Source of the DNA: Tessaracoccus antarcticus
GTDB taxonomy: Bacteria > Actinomycetota > Actinomycetes > Propionibacteriales > Propionibacteriaceae
Direction: 5' to 3'
Length of the DNA: 64,000 nucleotides
Assembly (NCBI RefSeq): GCF_003688855.1
Contig: NZ_REFW01000005.1
Span: 114,596 to 178,595, forward strand
Shown: piece by piece, positions 34,912 through 43,870 of the stretch
How the letters are laid out: the number at the start of each line of letters is the position of its first letter
Numbering within the stretch: position 1 is the first letter of the stretch
The notes under the pieces: model-generated
What the model saw: the letters and a program-made list of their open reading frames with translations, nothing else
Told to the model about the DNA's origin: nothing
Databases searched by the model: none
Translations under genes and position numbers: made by a program

Positions 34912-36344
34912 GATTCGACCCCACAGACATCGGATGGAAGATCGGACGCAGCCACACACCGCGCGGTGTTGATCTGTGGCAACCCTGGGACCGCACCGCC
35001 GGAGTAATCGGCCCCCAAGGATCCGGGAAAACCCTCGACATCCTCACCCCCGCCCTCCTCCAGGCGCCCGGAGCCGCACTGGTGACCATGACCAAACCCG
35101 AAGACGTGCTCCTGACCTGGACGGCCCGCACCGCAGGAGGTCGGCCCTGTCACGTCCTCGACCCCTTCGGAACCGCCCCCGACCTCCCGCCCCTGGTGTG
35201 GGACCCCATCGCCGGCTGCATCGACGCCCACATCGCAGAGCGCCGCGCGAAAGCCTTCTGCGCCGGCACCCTGACCACCACCAACACCAGCAGCAGCGCT
35301 GCCGCCCAGTTCTACGCCGCTGAAGCCGCCAAAGTCATCCAGTGCTACCTCCATGCAGCAGCCCTCACCGGCTCCACCCTCAACGACATCCTCCACTGGG
35401 TAGCCAACCCCCGAAAGGCCACCCTCCCCACCGAAGCCCTTCTCAACCACCCCAACGCTGAGCCCAACTGGCACGGACTCCTCATTGGCGCCATCCACAA
35501 CCCAGATGACCGCACCTCCGGCAACACCAAAACCACCGTCGAACAAGCACTCGCCCTGTTCACCACCCAACAACGACGCCAACGCTGCATCCCCGGACCA
35601 AACAGGCCAGCCACCGACATCGCCGACGTCATCCGCCGCAACGGAACGATCTACCTTCTCGGCCGGGAAGACCCCTACATCTCCGCCTCTCCCCTCATGA
35701 CAGCCGTAGCCGAAGACATCCTCGACACCGCCCTGAACCTCGCCCACCACAGCCCCTGGGGCAAGCTCTGCCCACCGCTACTGGCCTGCCTCGATGAGCT
35801 CCCCTCCACCGCACCCCTCCCCACGCTGGCGACCCGGATGGCCAACGAAAGAGCACTCGGGATCAGCATCGTGTGGGCCTCCCAAACCCGTGCCCAACTC
35901 GACCAGGCCTACGGCCCCCACCACTCCCGATCCATCCTTGGCCTCACCAACACACTCATCGTGTTCGGTGGCTCCAAAGACCAAGGATTCAACAAAGAAC
36001 TCTCCGACCTCCTCGGCACCCGCCGCATCACCCGCCACAACCACCAAAACGGCCGCACCCCCAACCGCTCCAGCCACGGCGAAGACACCCCCGTCCTCCG
36101 CCCCGAGACAATCCGCGAACTACCCACCGGACGTGTCCTGGTCATCGCTGAGAACGGCAAACCCATCATCGCCACAGTTCACCGAGCCATCAACGGAAAA
36201 CCCGGACGCACGCTCCTGACACAACAGGCTCAACTCCGGCCCGCCACACCAAAGGCAGCACCCGCCAGTGACCTCCAACACCGCACCGCCGCGGCTGTTG
36301 CCGCCTCCCATCAGCTCGGCCTCAGCACCCCACCAACACGATAG
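34908..36344 (+). CDS. VirD4/TraG-like coupling protein without membrane segments
   Basis: Type IV coupling ATPase of 478 residues that should bring the relaxase-DNA complex to the channel. Walker A is VIGPQGSGKTLDI near residue 34. Walker B is LLACLDELPS near residue 290, followed by ISIVWASQTRAQLDQAYG. The C-terminus has the TraG-like RELPTGRVLVIAENGKPII. Unlike classic VirD4 it lacks an N-terminal membrane region; the preceding gene, overlapping by 4 bp, encodes a two-helix protein that could fill that role. Confidence 0.9.
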   Translation: MRFDPTDIGWKIGRSHTPRGVDLWQPWDRTAGVIGPQGSGKTLDILTPALLQAPGAALVTMTKPEDVLLTWTARTAGGRPCHVLDPFGTAPDLPPLVWDPIAGCIDAHIAERRAKAFCAGTLTTTNTSSSAAAQFYAAEAAKVIQCYLHAAALTGSTLNDILHWVANPRKATLPTEALLNHPNAEPNWHGLLIGAIHNPDDRTSGNTKTTVEQALALFTTQQRRQRCIPGPNRPATDIADVIRRNGTIYLLGREDPYISASPLMTAVAEDILDTALNLAHHSPWGKLCPPLLACLDELPSTAPLPTLATRMANERALGISIVWASQTRAQLDQAYGPHHSRSILGLTNTLIVFGGSKDQGFNKELSDLLGTRRITRHNHQNGRTPNRSSHGEDTPVLRPETIRELPTGRVLVIAENGKPIIATVHRAINGKPGRTLLTQQAQLRPATPKAAPASDLQHRTAAAVAASHQLGLSTPPTR

Positions 36345-36356
36345 GAGCACCCCAAC

Positions 36357-36926
36357 GTGGACACACCCTCAAACCTGACAGAGTTCCCCGAGGCCACCCC
36401 CCGCATGGCCAAGGTCTACCAACAACTCCACATGCTGGCCATAGGTGGCCGTGCCGCCGATGAAATCTTCGGCGCCGGCGAAATCATCCCCCGCCCTTGG
36501 GACCTGACATCAATCCACGACCCCGACTTACGCTTCGACACCTGGAAATGGCTCGAAGCATTCGTCTACTGGTTCAACACCCAACACACCTGGTACTCCC
36601 AAGACCAAATCCCACCCTGCTGGCCCGAACACCCCCACCTCGTCCGCGACATCTCAACGCTGGCCGATCAACGCCGCACCGCCGGCGACGCACCCACCAG
36701 CACCCTCCTCGACGAATGGCACCGCTACACCATCCCCAACTTCCTGGAGCGCACCCACACAGCCCGCCAAGGATGCGAAAACAGCCACACCCCATGGCCC
36801 GGACAGCCCGCCCACACGAGACACATCAATCAAGGCAACACCACCAAAAGAAACGACACCCTGCTCGCCGACGTCAACACTCTTCCACGATGCAATGCGC
36901 GCGGACTTCGCGCACTGCGTCCCTAG
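36357..36926 (+). CDS. DUF4913-like protein
   Basis: Protein of 189 residues from GTG 36357, preceded by AGGAGCACC. A central Trp/His-rich segment (FDTWKWLEAFVYWFNTQHTW, then PPCWPEHPHLVRDISTL and LLDEWHRYTIPNFLERTH) resembles DUF4913, a family found almost only in actinobacterial conjugative plasmids and ICEs. Its role is unknown. The last 40 residues look less conserved. It is the last forward-strand gene of the transfer operon. Confidence 0.72.
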   Translation: MDTPSNLTEFPEATPRMAKVYQQLHMLAIGGRAADEIFGAGEIIPRPWDLTSIHDPDLRFDTWKWLEAFVYWFNTQHTWYSQDQIPPCWPEHPHLVRDISTLADQRRTAGDAPTSTLLDEWHRYTIPNFLERTHTARQGCENSHTPWPGQPAHTRHINQGNTTKRNDTLLADVNTLPRCNARGLRALRP

Positions 36927-37045
36927 TTTTCAGTGACCAGACCCGCGAGAAAGGATTGCCGCCAAATGGATCGGATTGGAACTCACATACACATCGGGGA
37001 TATTTGCCGGCCAGCTTCGACAGTTGACGAGCCCACACCGCACTC

Positions 37046-40000
37046 TCAGGTCGTTGGCTGACCGTCCACCGGTTCCCGGAGGTCCATGTAGAGCAGCCGC
37101 CCCAGGAGCGCGTTCAGCTTGATCTCGACTCCGCTGCGGGTGTGGAACAGGTCCACCATCTTGGAGTGGGCACCGTGGGTCTCTGAGACGGCAATCGTCA
37201 CGGCATCGCGAAGGGTCGGGCTGGCGAGGAACTGTTCCTCGTTGTTGACAACGGCCTGGGCGACGAGATCCTCATCGTGCTTCATCGCCACCACCAACTC
37301 CTCCACCCAACTCTGTTGCTGATGATCCTGGAACCCCTCCCCTGCGAACTGTTCATTCAGGCTCGCGATGATCGCGGCCATGAGCGCCAGACGCGGATCA
37401 TGGGGCTTCCTCGATCCGGCTGCTGTGAAGCTGGGACCCAGAGGGACGACCTCACCGTCCCCGAGCTTGATCTGTACCGTCTCGCCTTGGCTGTGCTTGA
37501 TGCCCTCCAGGGTGACGTCGGAGAGGTCAACCGTCTCGGAGCGCTCCTCGGGGCGGATCTGGGTGGCGAGGTACCGGGAGAAGATGGCCTGCTTCTCGAT
37601 GCTGGTGTCTTCGAAGTTGATGATCTGTGACAGGAAGTCGTAGAGCCGTACGAAGGTGGAGACGTCGCTGCGGAACTGCTCCAGCTCCTCCAGCTTCGAT
37701 GCGTCCTTGGCTTCCCTGGCTGCGTTGCGGGCTGCGATGAAGCGTTGCTTGACGGGCTGCACCGCAGCGGTCAGTGCGTTGTTGCCCTTGCCTTGCACGT
37801 AGGAGGTGGCTACGGCTTCGACTTCCTCGGGGCTGTAGATCCCGGTGGCGTCGAGTTTGGTGGCAAGGTCGTGCAGCAGGTTTGGGTCCGTGGTGGTCGT
37901 GATCTCGGCTTCTTCGAAGTACGGCTTGAACGCGGCGAGGATGTCCTCGGCCTTGTTGGCGAAGTCGAGGACCATGGTCGCCTTGCCTGGCATTGCCCGG
38001 TTCAGTCGTGACAGTGTCTGCACCGCAGCCACCCCGGCCAAGGGCTTGTCCACGTACATGGCGCACAGTTTGGGCTGGTCGAATCCGGTCTGGAATTTGT
38101 TGGCCACGATCATGACCCGGTACTCGGGTGTGTCGAAGGCGTTGCGTAGGTCCTTGACCCCGGGGTTCATGGAGGCTTCTGTGAACTTGTCCCCCGAATG
38201 GATGGCATCGCTGGGGTAGCCGTCGAAGTCGAGGTCGGTGAACGTCACCTCGCCGGAGAACGCCACTAGCGAGGTGGCGTCACTGTAGTGGTGCTTGGCG
38301 ATGTAGGCGTCGATGGCCTTCTTGTACTTGATGGCCGCCTTGCGGGAGCCGGTGACCACCATGGCCTTGGCCTGCCCACCCAGCAGATGCTTCACGTTGG
38401 CCTCGAAGTGCTCGACGATGATCTGCACCTTCTGGGCGATGTTGGTGGGGTGCAACTGCACCCAGTTCATCAGACCCTTGCGTGCCGCCTTCTCATCCAC
38501 GAGGTTGCCGTGCTGGTCAAGGGTGGGCAGGGGCTTCATCTGGCCCTCGTCGACCTTCTGCGCGAGCTGGAAGGCTGTGTCGTAGGTGGTGTAGTTCTTC
38601 AGGACGTCGAGGATGAACTCCTCCTCGATGGCCTGCTGCATCGTGTACAGGTGGAACGGGCGTGACAGGCCCGTCGCCGGGTCAGGGGTGCCGAACAGCT
38701 CCAGGGTCTTGGACTTGGGTGTGGCCGTGAAGGCGTAGAACGAGATGTTGGGTGTCTCGGCCTTGGCTGATGCCGTGGCCGCCAACACGGACTCGACGTC
38801 GATCTCCCCGCCATCAGCCACATCGGCGGCCTCTTGGTCAGACAGTGCCTTCTTCAGCTCTGCGGAGGCTTGTCCTGTCTGGGATGAGTGCGCCTCGTCA
38901 GCGATGACAGCGAAGCGTTTCCCCCGCAGCGACTTGCTCTTCTCGATCTCCTTCAGGATGAAGGGGAACGTCTGGAGCGTCACGACAACTATGAGTTTGC
39001 CCGCCGCCAGGGTCTGGGCCAGCAGCGCCGACTTCGACGTCAGCCCGTACTTGGCTGCTTCCTTCGTGTTGATGGTGGCGACGATGCCGGTCTTGGTCTC
39101 GATCTCCTTGACCGCCTCCTGTAGCTGGTCATCCAGCACGGTGCGGTCCGTGATGATGATGACGGAGTCGAAGATCTTCTGGTTCTGTACGTCGTGCAGG
39201 GTGGCGAGCCGGTGCGCCGTCCACGCGATGGTCCGGGTCTTCCCCGACCCGGCAGAGTGCTGCACCAGGTACCTCTGACCGGCACCCATGGCCTTGCTGT
39301 CCGCAACCAACGCAGTGACCGCCTCCAACTGGTGGTAGCGGGGGAAGATCAAGTTCGTTGTCTTCTTCTGCTGACCGGTGACGGGGTCTTTGGTCTTGGT
39401 GGTTTCGTAGTGGATGAACTTGCCAACGATGTCCAGCCACATGTCACGCTGGAGCACGTCACGCCACAAGTACGTGGTGGGTGAACCCTCAGGGTCCGGA
39501 GCATTGCCTTTGTGCCCGTGGTTCCCTCGGTTGAACGGCAGGAACCGTGTCTTCGGACCCTCCAGCTTGGTGGTCATCCACACCTCGTCGTTGGACACCG
39601 CGAAGTGCACCAGGGCACGGGTACCGAATCCCAGCAGCGGCTCCCCAGCCGGGAGTCGGTCGCGCTGGTACTGCTTCCTCGCATCCGCGACGCTCTGCGT
39701 GAAGTCGGTCTTGAGTTCCAGTGTCGCCACTGGGATGCCGTTGACGAACAGCACCAGGTCGATCGAGTTATTGTTCTTCGACGAGTAGTGCACTTGCCTC
39801 ATGACACGGAGCCTGTTGGCTGTGTACTTGGCGTTGACGTTGGGGTTCACCGCTTGCTCGGGGCGCTTCTGCATCATGTCGAAGGCCGCTGGTGCGTCCT
39901 TGAACCCCGACCGCAGCACCTTCAGCGCCCCACCCACCGGCTGTCCCTGGTCCAGTAGCTTCGAAAGCCTATCGATCACCCCATCCTTTGCCTTGTTTTG

Positions 40001-40201
40001 GGCTCCGGGCGTCTTGGTTTGCTTGACCTTATTCGCCAATTCCTCGGGCTGCGTCTCCTCCAGCCAAGCGAAGATGTCATCGGGAAACAAAGCACGTTGA
40101 CGGTCGTAACCAGCGTCCGTGGCTGAGTACAGCCAGCCACGTGCAGCCAAGTACTCGCACAACTCCTTCTCGAACGCCGACTCATGGTGCTGCGCCATCA
40201 C
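37046..40201 (-). CDS. hsdR: Type I restriction enzyme R subunit (HsdR)
   Basis: Motor and nuclease subunit of 1051 residues. The N-terminal PD-(D/E)xK nuclease shows SIDLVLFVNG and ATLELKTDF near residues 149-165. The SF2 translocase has Walker A QHSAGSGKTRTIAW near residue 313, DEAH in VIADEAHSSQ near 437, and motif VI-like QTLSRLNRAMPGKA near 735. A C-terminal helical part contacts the methylase core. It is the last gene of hsdM-hsdS-hsdR, joined to hsdS by a 4-bp overlap. All key motifs look intact. Confidence 0.96.
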   Translation of the reverse strand: MMAQHHESAFEKELCEYLAARGWLYSATDAGYDRQRALFPDDIFAWLEETQPEELANKVKQTKTPGAQNKAKDGVIDRLSKLLDQGQPVGGALKVLRSGFKDAPAAFDMMQKRPEQAVNPNVNAKYTANRLRVMRQVHYSSKNNNSIDLVLFVNGIPVATLELKTDFTQSVADARKQYQRDRLPAGEPLLGFGTRALVHFAVSNDEVWMTTKLEGPKTRFLPFNRGNHGHKGNAPDPEGSPTTYLWRDVLQRDMWLDIVGKFIHYETTKTKDPVTGQQKKTTNLIFPRYHQLEAVTALVADSKAMGAGQRYLVQHSAGSGKTRTIAWTAHRLATLHDVQNQKIFDSVIIITDRTVLDDQLQEAVKEIETKTGIVATINTKEAAKYGLTSKSALLAQTLAAGKLIVVVTLQTFPFILKEIEKSKSLRGKRFAVIADEAHSSQTGQASAELKKALSDQEAADVADGGEIDVESVLAATASAKAETPNISFYAFTATPKSKTLELFGTPDPATGLSRPFHLYTMQQAIEEEFILDVLKNYTTYDTAFQLAQKVDEGQMKPLPTLDQHGNLVDEKAARKGLMNWVQLHPTNIAQKVQIIVEHFEANVKHLLGGQAKAMVVTGSRKAAIKYKKAIDAYIAKHHYSDATSLVAFSGEVTFTDLDFDGYPSDAIHSGDKFTEASMNPGVKDLRNAFDTPEYRVMIVANKFQTGFDQPKLCAMYVDKPLAGVAAVQTLSRLNRAMPGKATMVLDFANKAEDILAAFKPYFEEAEITTTTDPNLLHDLATKLDATGIYSPEEVEAVATSYVQGKGNNALTAAVQPVKQRFIAARNAAREAKDASKLEELEQFRSDVSTFVRLYDFLSQIINFEDTSIEKQAIFSRYLATQIRPEERSETVDLSDVTLEGIKHSQGETVQIKLGDGEVVPLGPSFTAAGSRKPHDPRLALMAAIIASLNEQFAGEGFQDHQQQSWVEELVVAMKHDEDLVAQAVVNNEEQFLASPTLRDAVTIAVSETHGAHSKMVDLFHTRSGVEIKLNALLGRLLYMDLREPVDGQPTT

Positions 40202-41466
40202 GCGACCTCTTTCCTGGTGACATCGAGCTGGCCGGTGACAGCTGCTGTGATGAGTGCAGCGCGTCGCTCACGGGCAAGTTCGATGAAGAGTCCGGACCTG
40301 GCTATAAGCTCATCGACCTTGGAGGTCTCGCGTTCCAGGAAGTCAACAATGCGTGTCTGCTCTTCCAGGGGCGGAACCAGAACAGGCATCTGTCGAAGCA
40401 GCAGGTTGTCAATTTCAGCTTGACCCGGACGGACCCCGCGCGAATTGGCTGCTAGTCCCTCACGGTACTGAGGTGAGCGGAAGAGCCAATTGAGGAAGTC
40501 CGGCCTCTCGCTGTGCATGGGCCTAAAGCAGATGTAGTGTCCAGAAGAAATTCCGCGGATGGCACTTATCCCGAGAGATCCCTGCCAAGCCTTCATACGA
40601 TTGACCACAAGCCATCCAGGCTCGACAAGTTGATAGATTGAACGGTCCTCCGCAGTGACGTTCAAGTTGTCGAAGTCCCCCTTAAAAACCACGCCAAACT
40701 CTCGGAACACTGAGACCATCGGCTCGTCAACGAACCCGGTTCGCTTCTCACGGCGGAACATTGACCAGAGAGGGCGTTGAGACCAGTGCTCCGGAACAGG
40801 GCCGAGCCATGACTGGCTTCGACGCTCCAGCGTTCCCCCCGTGGCACCTCCCCCGATTGCGTGACGGATAAGGGCAGTACGTCGCTCGACCAACGTTGAG
40901 ATCAGGTTGCCTTGCTTCTCGATGAGCGCATCGATCTGCGCGGTCTCCCTGTCCAGAAAGTCAGCGACATGGCGCTGCTCGTCGAGCGGTGGCAGCGGAA
41001 CACGCATGGCTCGAAACTTCGCAGCACTAAAGTTGTCAATGGTCGAGCGGGTAGCTCCGACCGCGATCTGATCCTTGTGGTCTTGGGAGGAGGCCCACCA
41101 GGCCAAGAAGCGGCCATCAGTTCGCTTGAGGTCCGGACGCATACGAACCAGATACCCTGCGAAGCACACAGGCTCAGACGACTGGTGAAAATAGGAAGTG
41201 CCCAACGAGCCAGACCTCGTCATGAGGATGTCGCCAGTTGTCGCCAACGCTGCCTCAGCTTCGCTCGCGCTCACGCCTACGGCCGATTCATCGGAGGTGA
41301 GTGTTTGCAACGTCTTCACGTCTGTGGTTCTTACATATCTAACGTCGTTGGGCACCCGTGGCTGCGCTACGTAATCCGCGCCCGCTGTGATCGGGCGGGT
41401 GGACAATCTGGACATCGCGACGCGCCGCCATGCCGCTGGAAGGTGAGCAAGCACAACTTGCATCAC
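40198..41466 (-). CDS. hsdS: Type I restriction-modification specificity subunit (HsdS)
   Basis: DNA-recognition subunit of 422 residues with two target-recognition domains. Each is followed by the conserved helix region: PLPPLDEQRHVADFLDRETA near residue 175 and VLVPPLEEQTRIVDFLERET near 378. The two repeats of LPPL-EQ-IV-FL-ET make a bipartite target likely. The gene overlaps hsdM and hsdR by 4 bp each. The exact target cannot be read from sequence. Confidence 0.96.
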   Translation of the reverse strand: MMQVVLAHLPAAWRRVAMSRLSTRPITAGADYVAQPRVPNDVRYVRTTDVKTLQTLTSDESAVGVSASEAEAALATTGDILMTRSGSLGTSYFHQSSEPVCFAGYLVRMRPDLKRTDGRFLAWWASSQDHKDQIAVGATRSTIDNFSAAKFRAMRVPLPPLDEQRHVADFLDRETAQIDALIEKQGNLISTLVERRTALIRHAIGGGATGGTLERRSQSWLGPVPEHWSQRPLWSMFRREKRTGFVDEPMVSVFREFGVVFKGDFDNLNVTAEDRSIYQLVEPGWLVVNRMKAWQGSLGISAIRGISSGHYICFRPMHSERPDFLNWLFRSPQYREGLAANSRGVRPGQAEIDNLLLRQMPVLVPPLEEQTRIVDFLERETSKVDELIARSGLFIELARERRAALITAAVTGQLDVTRKEVA

Positions 41467-43406
41467 GCTTCCACCACTCGGAGCAACTCAACTATCTCTT
41501 CAGTGAGGGCGTTCAACTCGGCGTCAATTTCGGCCAGTGGGCGCGGAGGCACGTACTTGTAAAACAGCCGGGTGACCGGGATCTCACAGCCGACCTTGGT
41601 CTTGGACTCATCGATCCACGCGTCAGGAACGAACGGCAGGACATCACGCTCGAAGTAGTCATCGATGGTGTCGTGGAAGGGTACGAGCTCGGTATCACGG
41701 AGGCCGATGTCAGGCTCAGGGTTGCCCTTTGTGTCGGAACAGATGTCGGCGTTCTCGTCTCGCTCGCCTATGACCGCGACCAGCGCCTTGACGACTGGCA
41801 AAGCGAGTCCGTTGCCTGTTGCCTTGACCGCGTAACGAAGAGCCTTGGTGAACTCATCTCGGTTCCCGTATGGCTTGCCCGCGACCGAGATCAGTGCAGT
41901 TCGCAGACCGGTGAGGACTCCTTCATCCAGCTTGGTCAACTGCTTGACAGCGAGGTACTCGTCGATGCGCTGGGCATCTACGAGAAAGCGCAGTCGTAGG
42001 GGTTGTTCCACGGTGATCTCCCAATAGCCGAAGTCGGCGCTGTCCAGAATCTTGCTGTGGTCGTTGTCCTCGTAGTCGTCGTAGAGCTTGAGGATGCGCT
42101 CACGGTCGGTGTCGCTGATCTCGCGGTTCTTGGATCCCAGGTTCTTGCGGAGCTTGGTCCAGAACGAGGTTGCGTCGATGAGCTGGATCTTGCCCTTGCG
42201 TTCGGCGGGCTTGTGGTTGTCGAGCAGCCACACGTAGGTGGCGATTCCGGTGTTGTAGAACATGTTGGTGGGCAGGGCCACGAGGGCATCCACCAGATCG
42301 GATTCGATGAGCCAGCGCCGGATCTCTGACTCCCCGGAGCCTGCACCTCCGGTGAACAGCGGTGATCCGTTGAGCACGATGGCAGCCCGGCCCCCGGAGT
42401 TCTCCTTGCCCGCGTGGGCAGGGCGCATCTTGGACACGAGGTGCTGCAGGAAGAGGGTTTGGCCGTCGCTGATTCTGGGGAGCCCGGCGTCGAAGCGTCC
42501 GCCGCCCTTATTGTGTTCGTCGCGGACCACCTTCTCAGCGGACTTCCAGTCACCGCCGTAGGGCGGGTTGCTGAGGCAATAATCGTATTGGGTGCCGAAG
42601 TGGTGATCGTTGCGGAGGGTGTCGCCGAGCTTGATGGCATCCACGGCCTGGCCTTTGGCGATCATGTCTGACTTGCACACGGCGTAGGACTCGTCGTTGA
42701 GTTCCTGCCCCGACAGTGCGACCTTGGCCTTGTCGTTGAGGTCCATGATCCGTTCTTCGGCGACGGAGAGCATGCCTCCGGTGCCTGCGGCGGGGTCGTA
42801 GATGGTGCGCACGGTGCCCGGTGTGGCCAGGACGTCTGAGTCGGGGGCCAGCAGCAGATCCACCATGAGCCGGATCGCGTCTCGGGGGGTGAAGTGTTCA
42901 CCGGCGGTCTCGTTGGAGGCGGTGTTGAACCTGAAGATCAGATGCTCGAACAGTTCACCCATCTCGGCGTTGGAGAGGACGTCGGGGCGCATGTCAACGT
43001 CTGAGAACTGCGAAACGAGCAGGTAGAGCCGGTCGTTGTCGTCAAGCTTGCTGATGGACTGCTCGAATTTGAAGCTGGGGAAGATGTCGGCCACGTTGTG
43101 TGAGAACGCTGAGACGTAGTCGATGAGGTTGGCAGCCAGGTTGTCCGGATCACCCAACAACGACTTGAGGGTGTAGTCCGAGCTGTTCCAGAAGTGCAGG
43201 CCCTTGCTGCGGAGCTTGGCAGCCAGCGCTCCTTCGTGGGGTGTGGTGGCGATGAGGTCGTGGATCATCTCGCGATGCCCTTCGAGGATGCCCTCCATGC
43301 GCCGCAGGATCACGAACGGCAGAGTGACGGTGCCGTACTGGGCTGGCTTGTACACGCCCCGCAGTTGGTCGGCAATCCCCCACACAAAGTTGGCAAGCTG
43401 ACTCAC
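41463..43406 (-). CDS. hsdM: Type I restriction-modification methylase subunit (HsdM)
   Basis: N6-adenine methyltransferase subunit of 647 residues from GTG 43406, chosen because GAGGAG lies 8 bases before it; ATG 43475 would add 23 residues. HsdM N-terminal helices come first (LANFVWGIADQLRGVYKP). The AdoMet motif TIYDPAAGTGGMLS and catalytic motif IV CLSNPPYGGDW follow. A C-terminal region of about 150 residues ends in IDAELNALTEEIVELLRVVE. It is the first gene of the operon. An AT-rich stretch at 43589-43621 is the likely promoter. Confidence 0.96.
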   Translation of the reverse strand: MSQLANFVWGIADQLRGVYKPAQYGTVTLPFVILRRMEGILEGHREMIHDLIATTPHEGALAAKLRSKGLHFWNSSDYTLKSLLGDPDNLAANLIDYVSAFSHNVADIFPSFKFEQSISKLDDNDRLYLLVSQFSDVDMRPDVLSNAEMGELFEHLIFRFNTASNETAGEHFTPRDAIRLMVDLLLAPDSDVLATPGTVRTIYDPAAGTGGMLSVAEERIMDLNDKAKVALSGQELNDESYAVCKSDMIAKGQAVDAIKLGDTLRNDHHFGTQYDYCLSNPPYGGDWKSAEKVVRDEHNKGGGRFDAGLPRISDGQTLFLQHLVSKMRPAHAGKENSGGRAAIVLNGSPLFTGGAGSGESEIRRWLIESDLVDALVALPTNMFYNTGIATYVWLLDNHKPAERKGKIQLIDATSFWTKLRKNLGSKNREISDTDRERILKLYDDYEDNDHSKILDSADFGYWEITVEQPLRLRFLVDAQRIDEYLAVKQLTKLDEGVLTGLRTALISVAGKPYGNRDEFTKALRYAVKATGNGLALPVVKALVAVIGERDENADICSDTKGNPEPDIGLRDTELVPFHDTIDDYFERDVLPFVPDAWIDESKTKVGCEIPVTRLFYKYVPPRPLAEIDAELNALTEEIVELLRVVEA

Positions 43407-43588
43407 AGCGTCTTCTCCTCGGGTACTACTGGGAACGTCGATGCTCCCGGCTCGAAGGTTACTGGAAGGCCCCATCTTGCCCGGACTCAGGTGAGGTTGC
43501 ACGTCAGCTGCGCATAGGCGGAGCACATCTGCCACCCACGCAGGCCTCCCAATCTGCTGCCTTTCCTCACCTGTCGAAAAGAACCTAT

Positions 43589-43621
43589 CCAAGTGAATTA
43601 ATATGCTATAGTTATATATAC
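43589..43621. promoter_or_regulatory. AT-rich, probably bidirectional promoter region
   Basis: In an otherwise GC-rich window, 43593-43620 is almost pure A/T and holds TATAGT and TATATA forward and TATAACTATA in reverse, between divergent hsdM and the integrase remnant. Confidence 0.5.
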
Positions 43622-43870
43622 AGAGACCAGTGATTCAACATTTTCTCTTCAAGCCCTTCGCTCCATGCGGGGGGCTTTCTTCATGCCCGCTGAAATGGGC
43701 ATTCCCGTCACTGATCACCAGGTTGCCGGAATCAACCATCTTCCCAACCCGAAGTGCTGACGACTGGCAACTTTCCCGGCTCCCCGCCTTGTCCTGTACA
43801 GGAGGCGGGGCACCACCGGCCCGCACCACACGGTGCGGGCTTTCTTCATGTTCAGACAGGAGTTCCTTCC
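43622..43870. ncRNA. Hairpin-rich hsdM-integrase spacer, possible small RNA or attenuator
   Basis: Four consecutive hairpins lie here: AAGCCC/GGGCTT (43651-43677), ATGCCC/GGGCAT (43683-43702), CCCCGCC with an inner TCCTGTACAGGA palindrome and GGCGGGG (43782-43810), and GCCCGCACC/GGTGCGGGC followed by TTTCTT (43819-43846). The first and last end in the same GGGCTTTCTTCATG. No protein is convincing. An RNA role is inference. Confidence 0.35.
43819..43846 (+). terminator. Intrinsic terminator before the integrase
   Basis: Perfect 9-bp stem GCCCGCACC-ACAC-GGTGCGGGC, then TTTCTT. It lies 25 bp upstream of the integrase ribosome site, so it would stop any transcript entering from the AT-rich promoter unless attenuated. 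Confidence 0.7.

Noticed and set aside
43407..43592. N-terminal extension of HsdM
   Set aside because: GTG 43406 has a strong ribosome site and begins the conserved HsdM N-terminus. The extension lies in the promoter-proximal region and has no family similarity.
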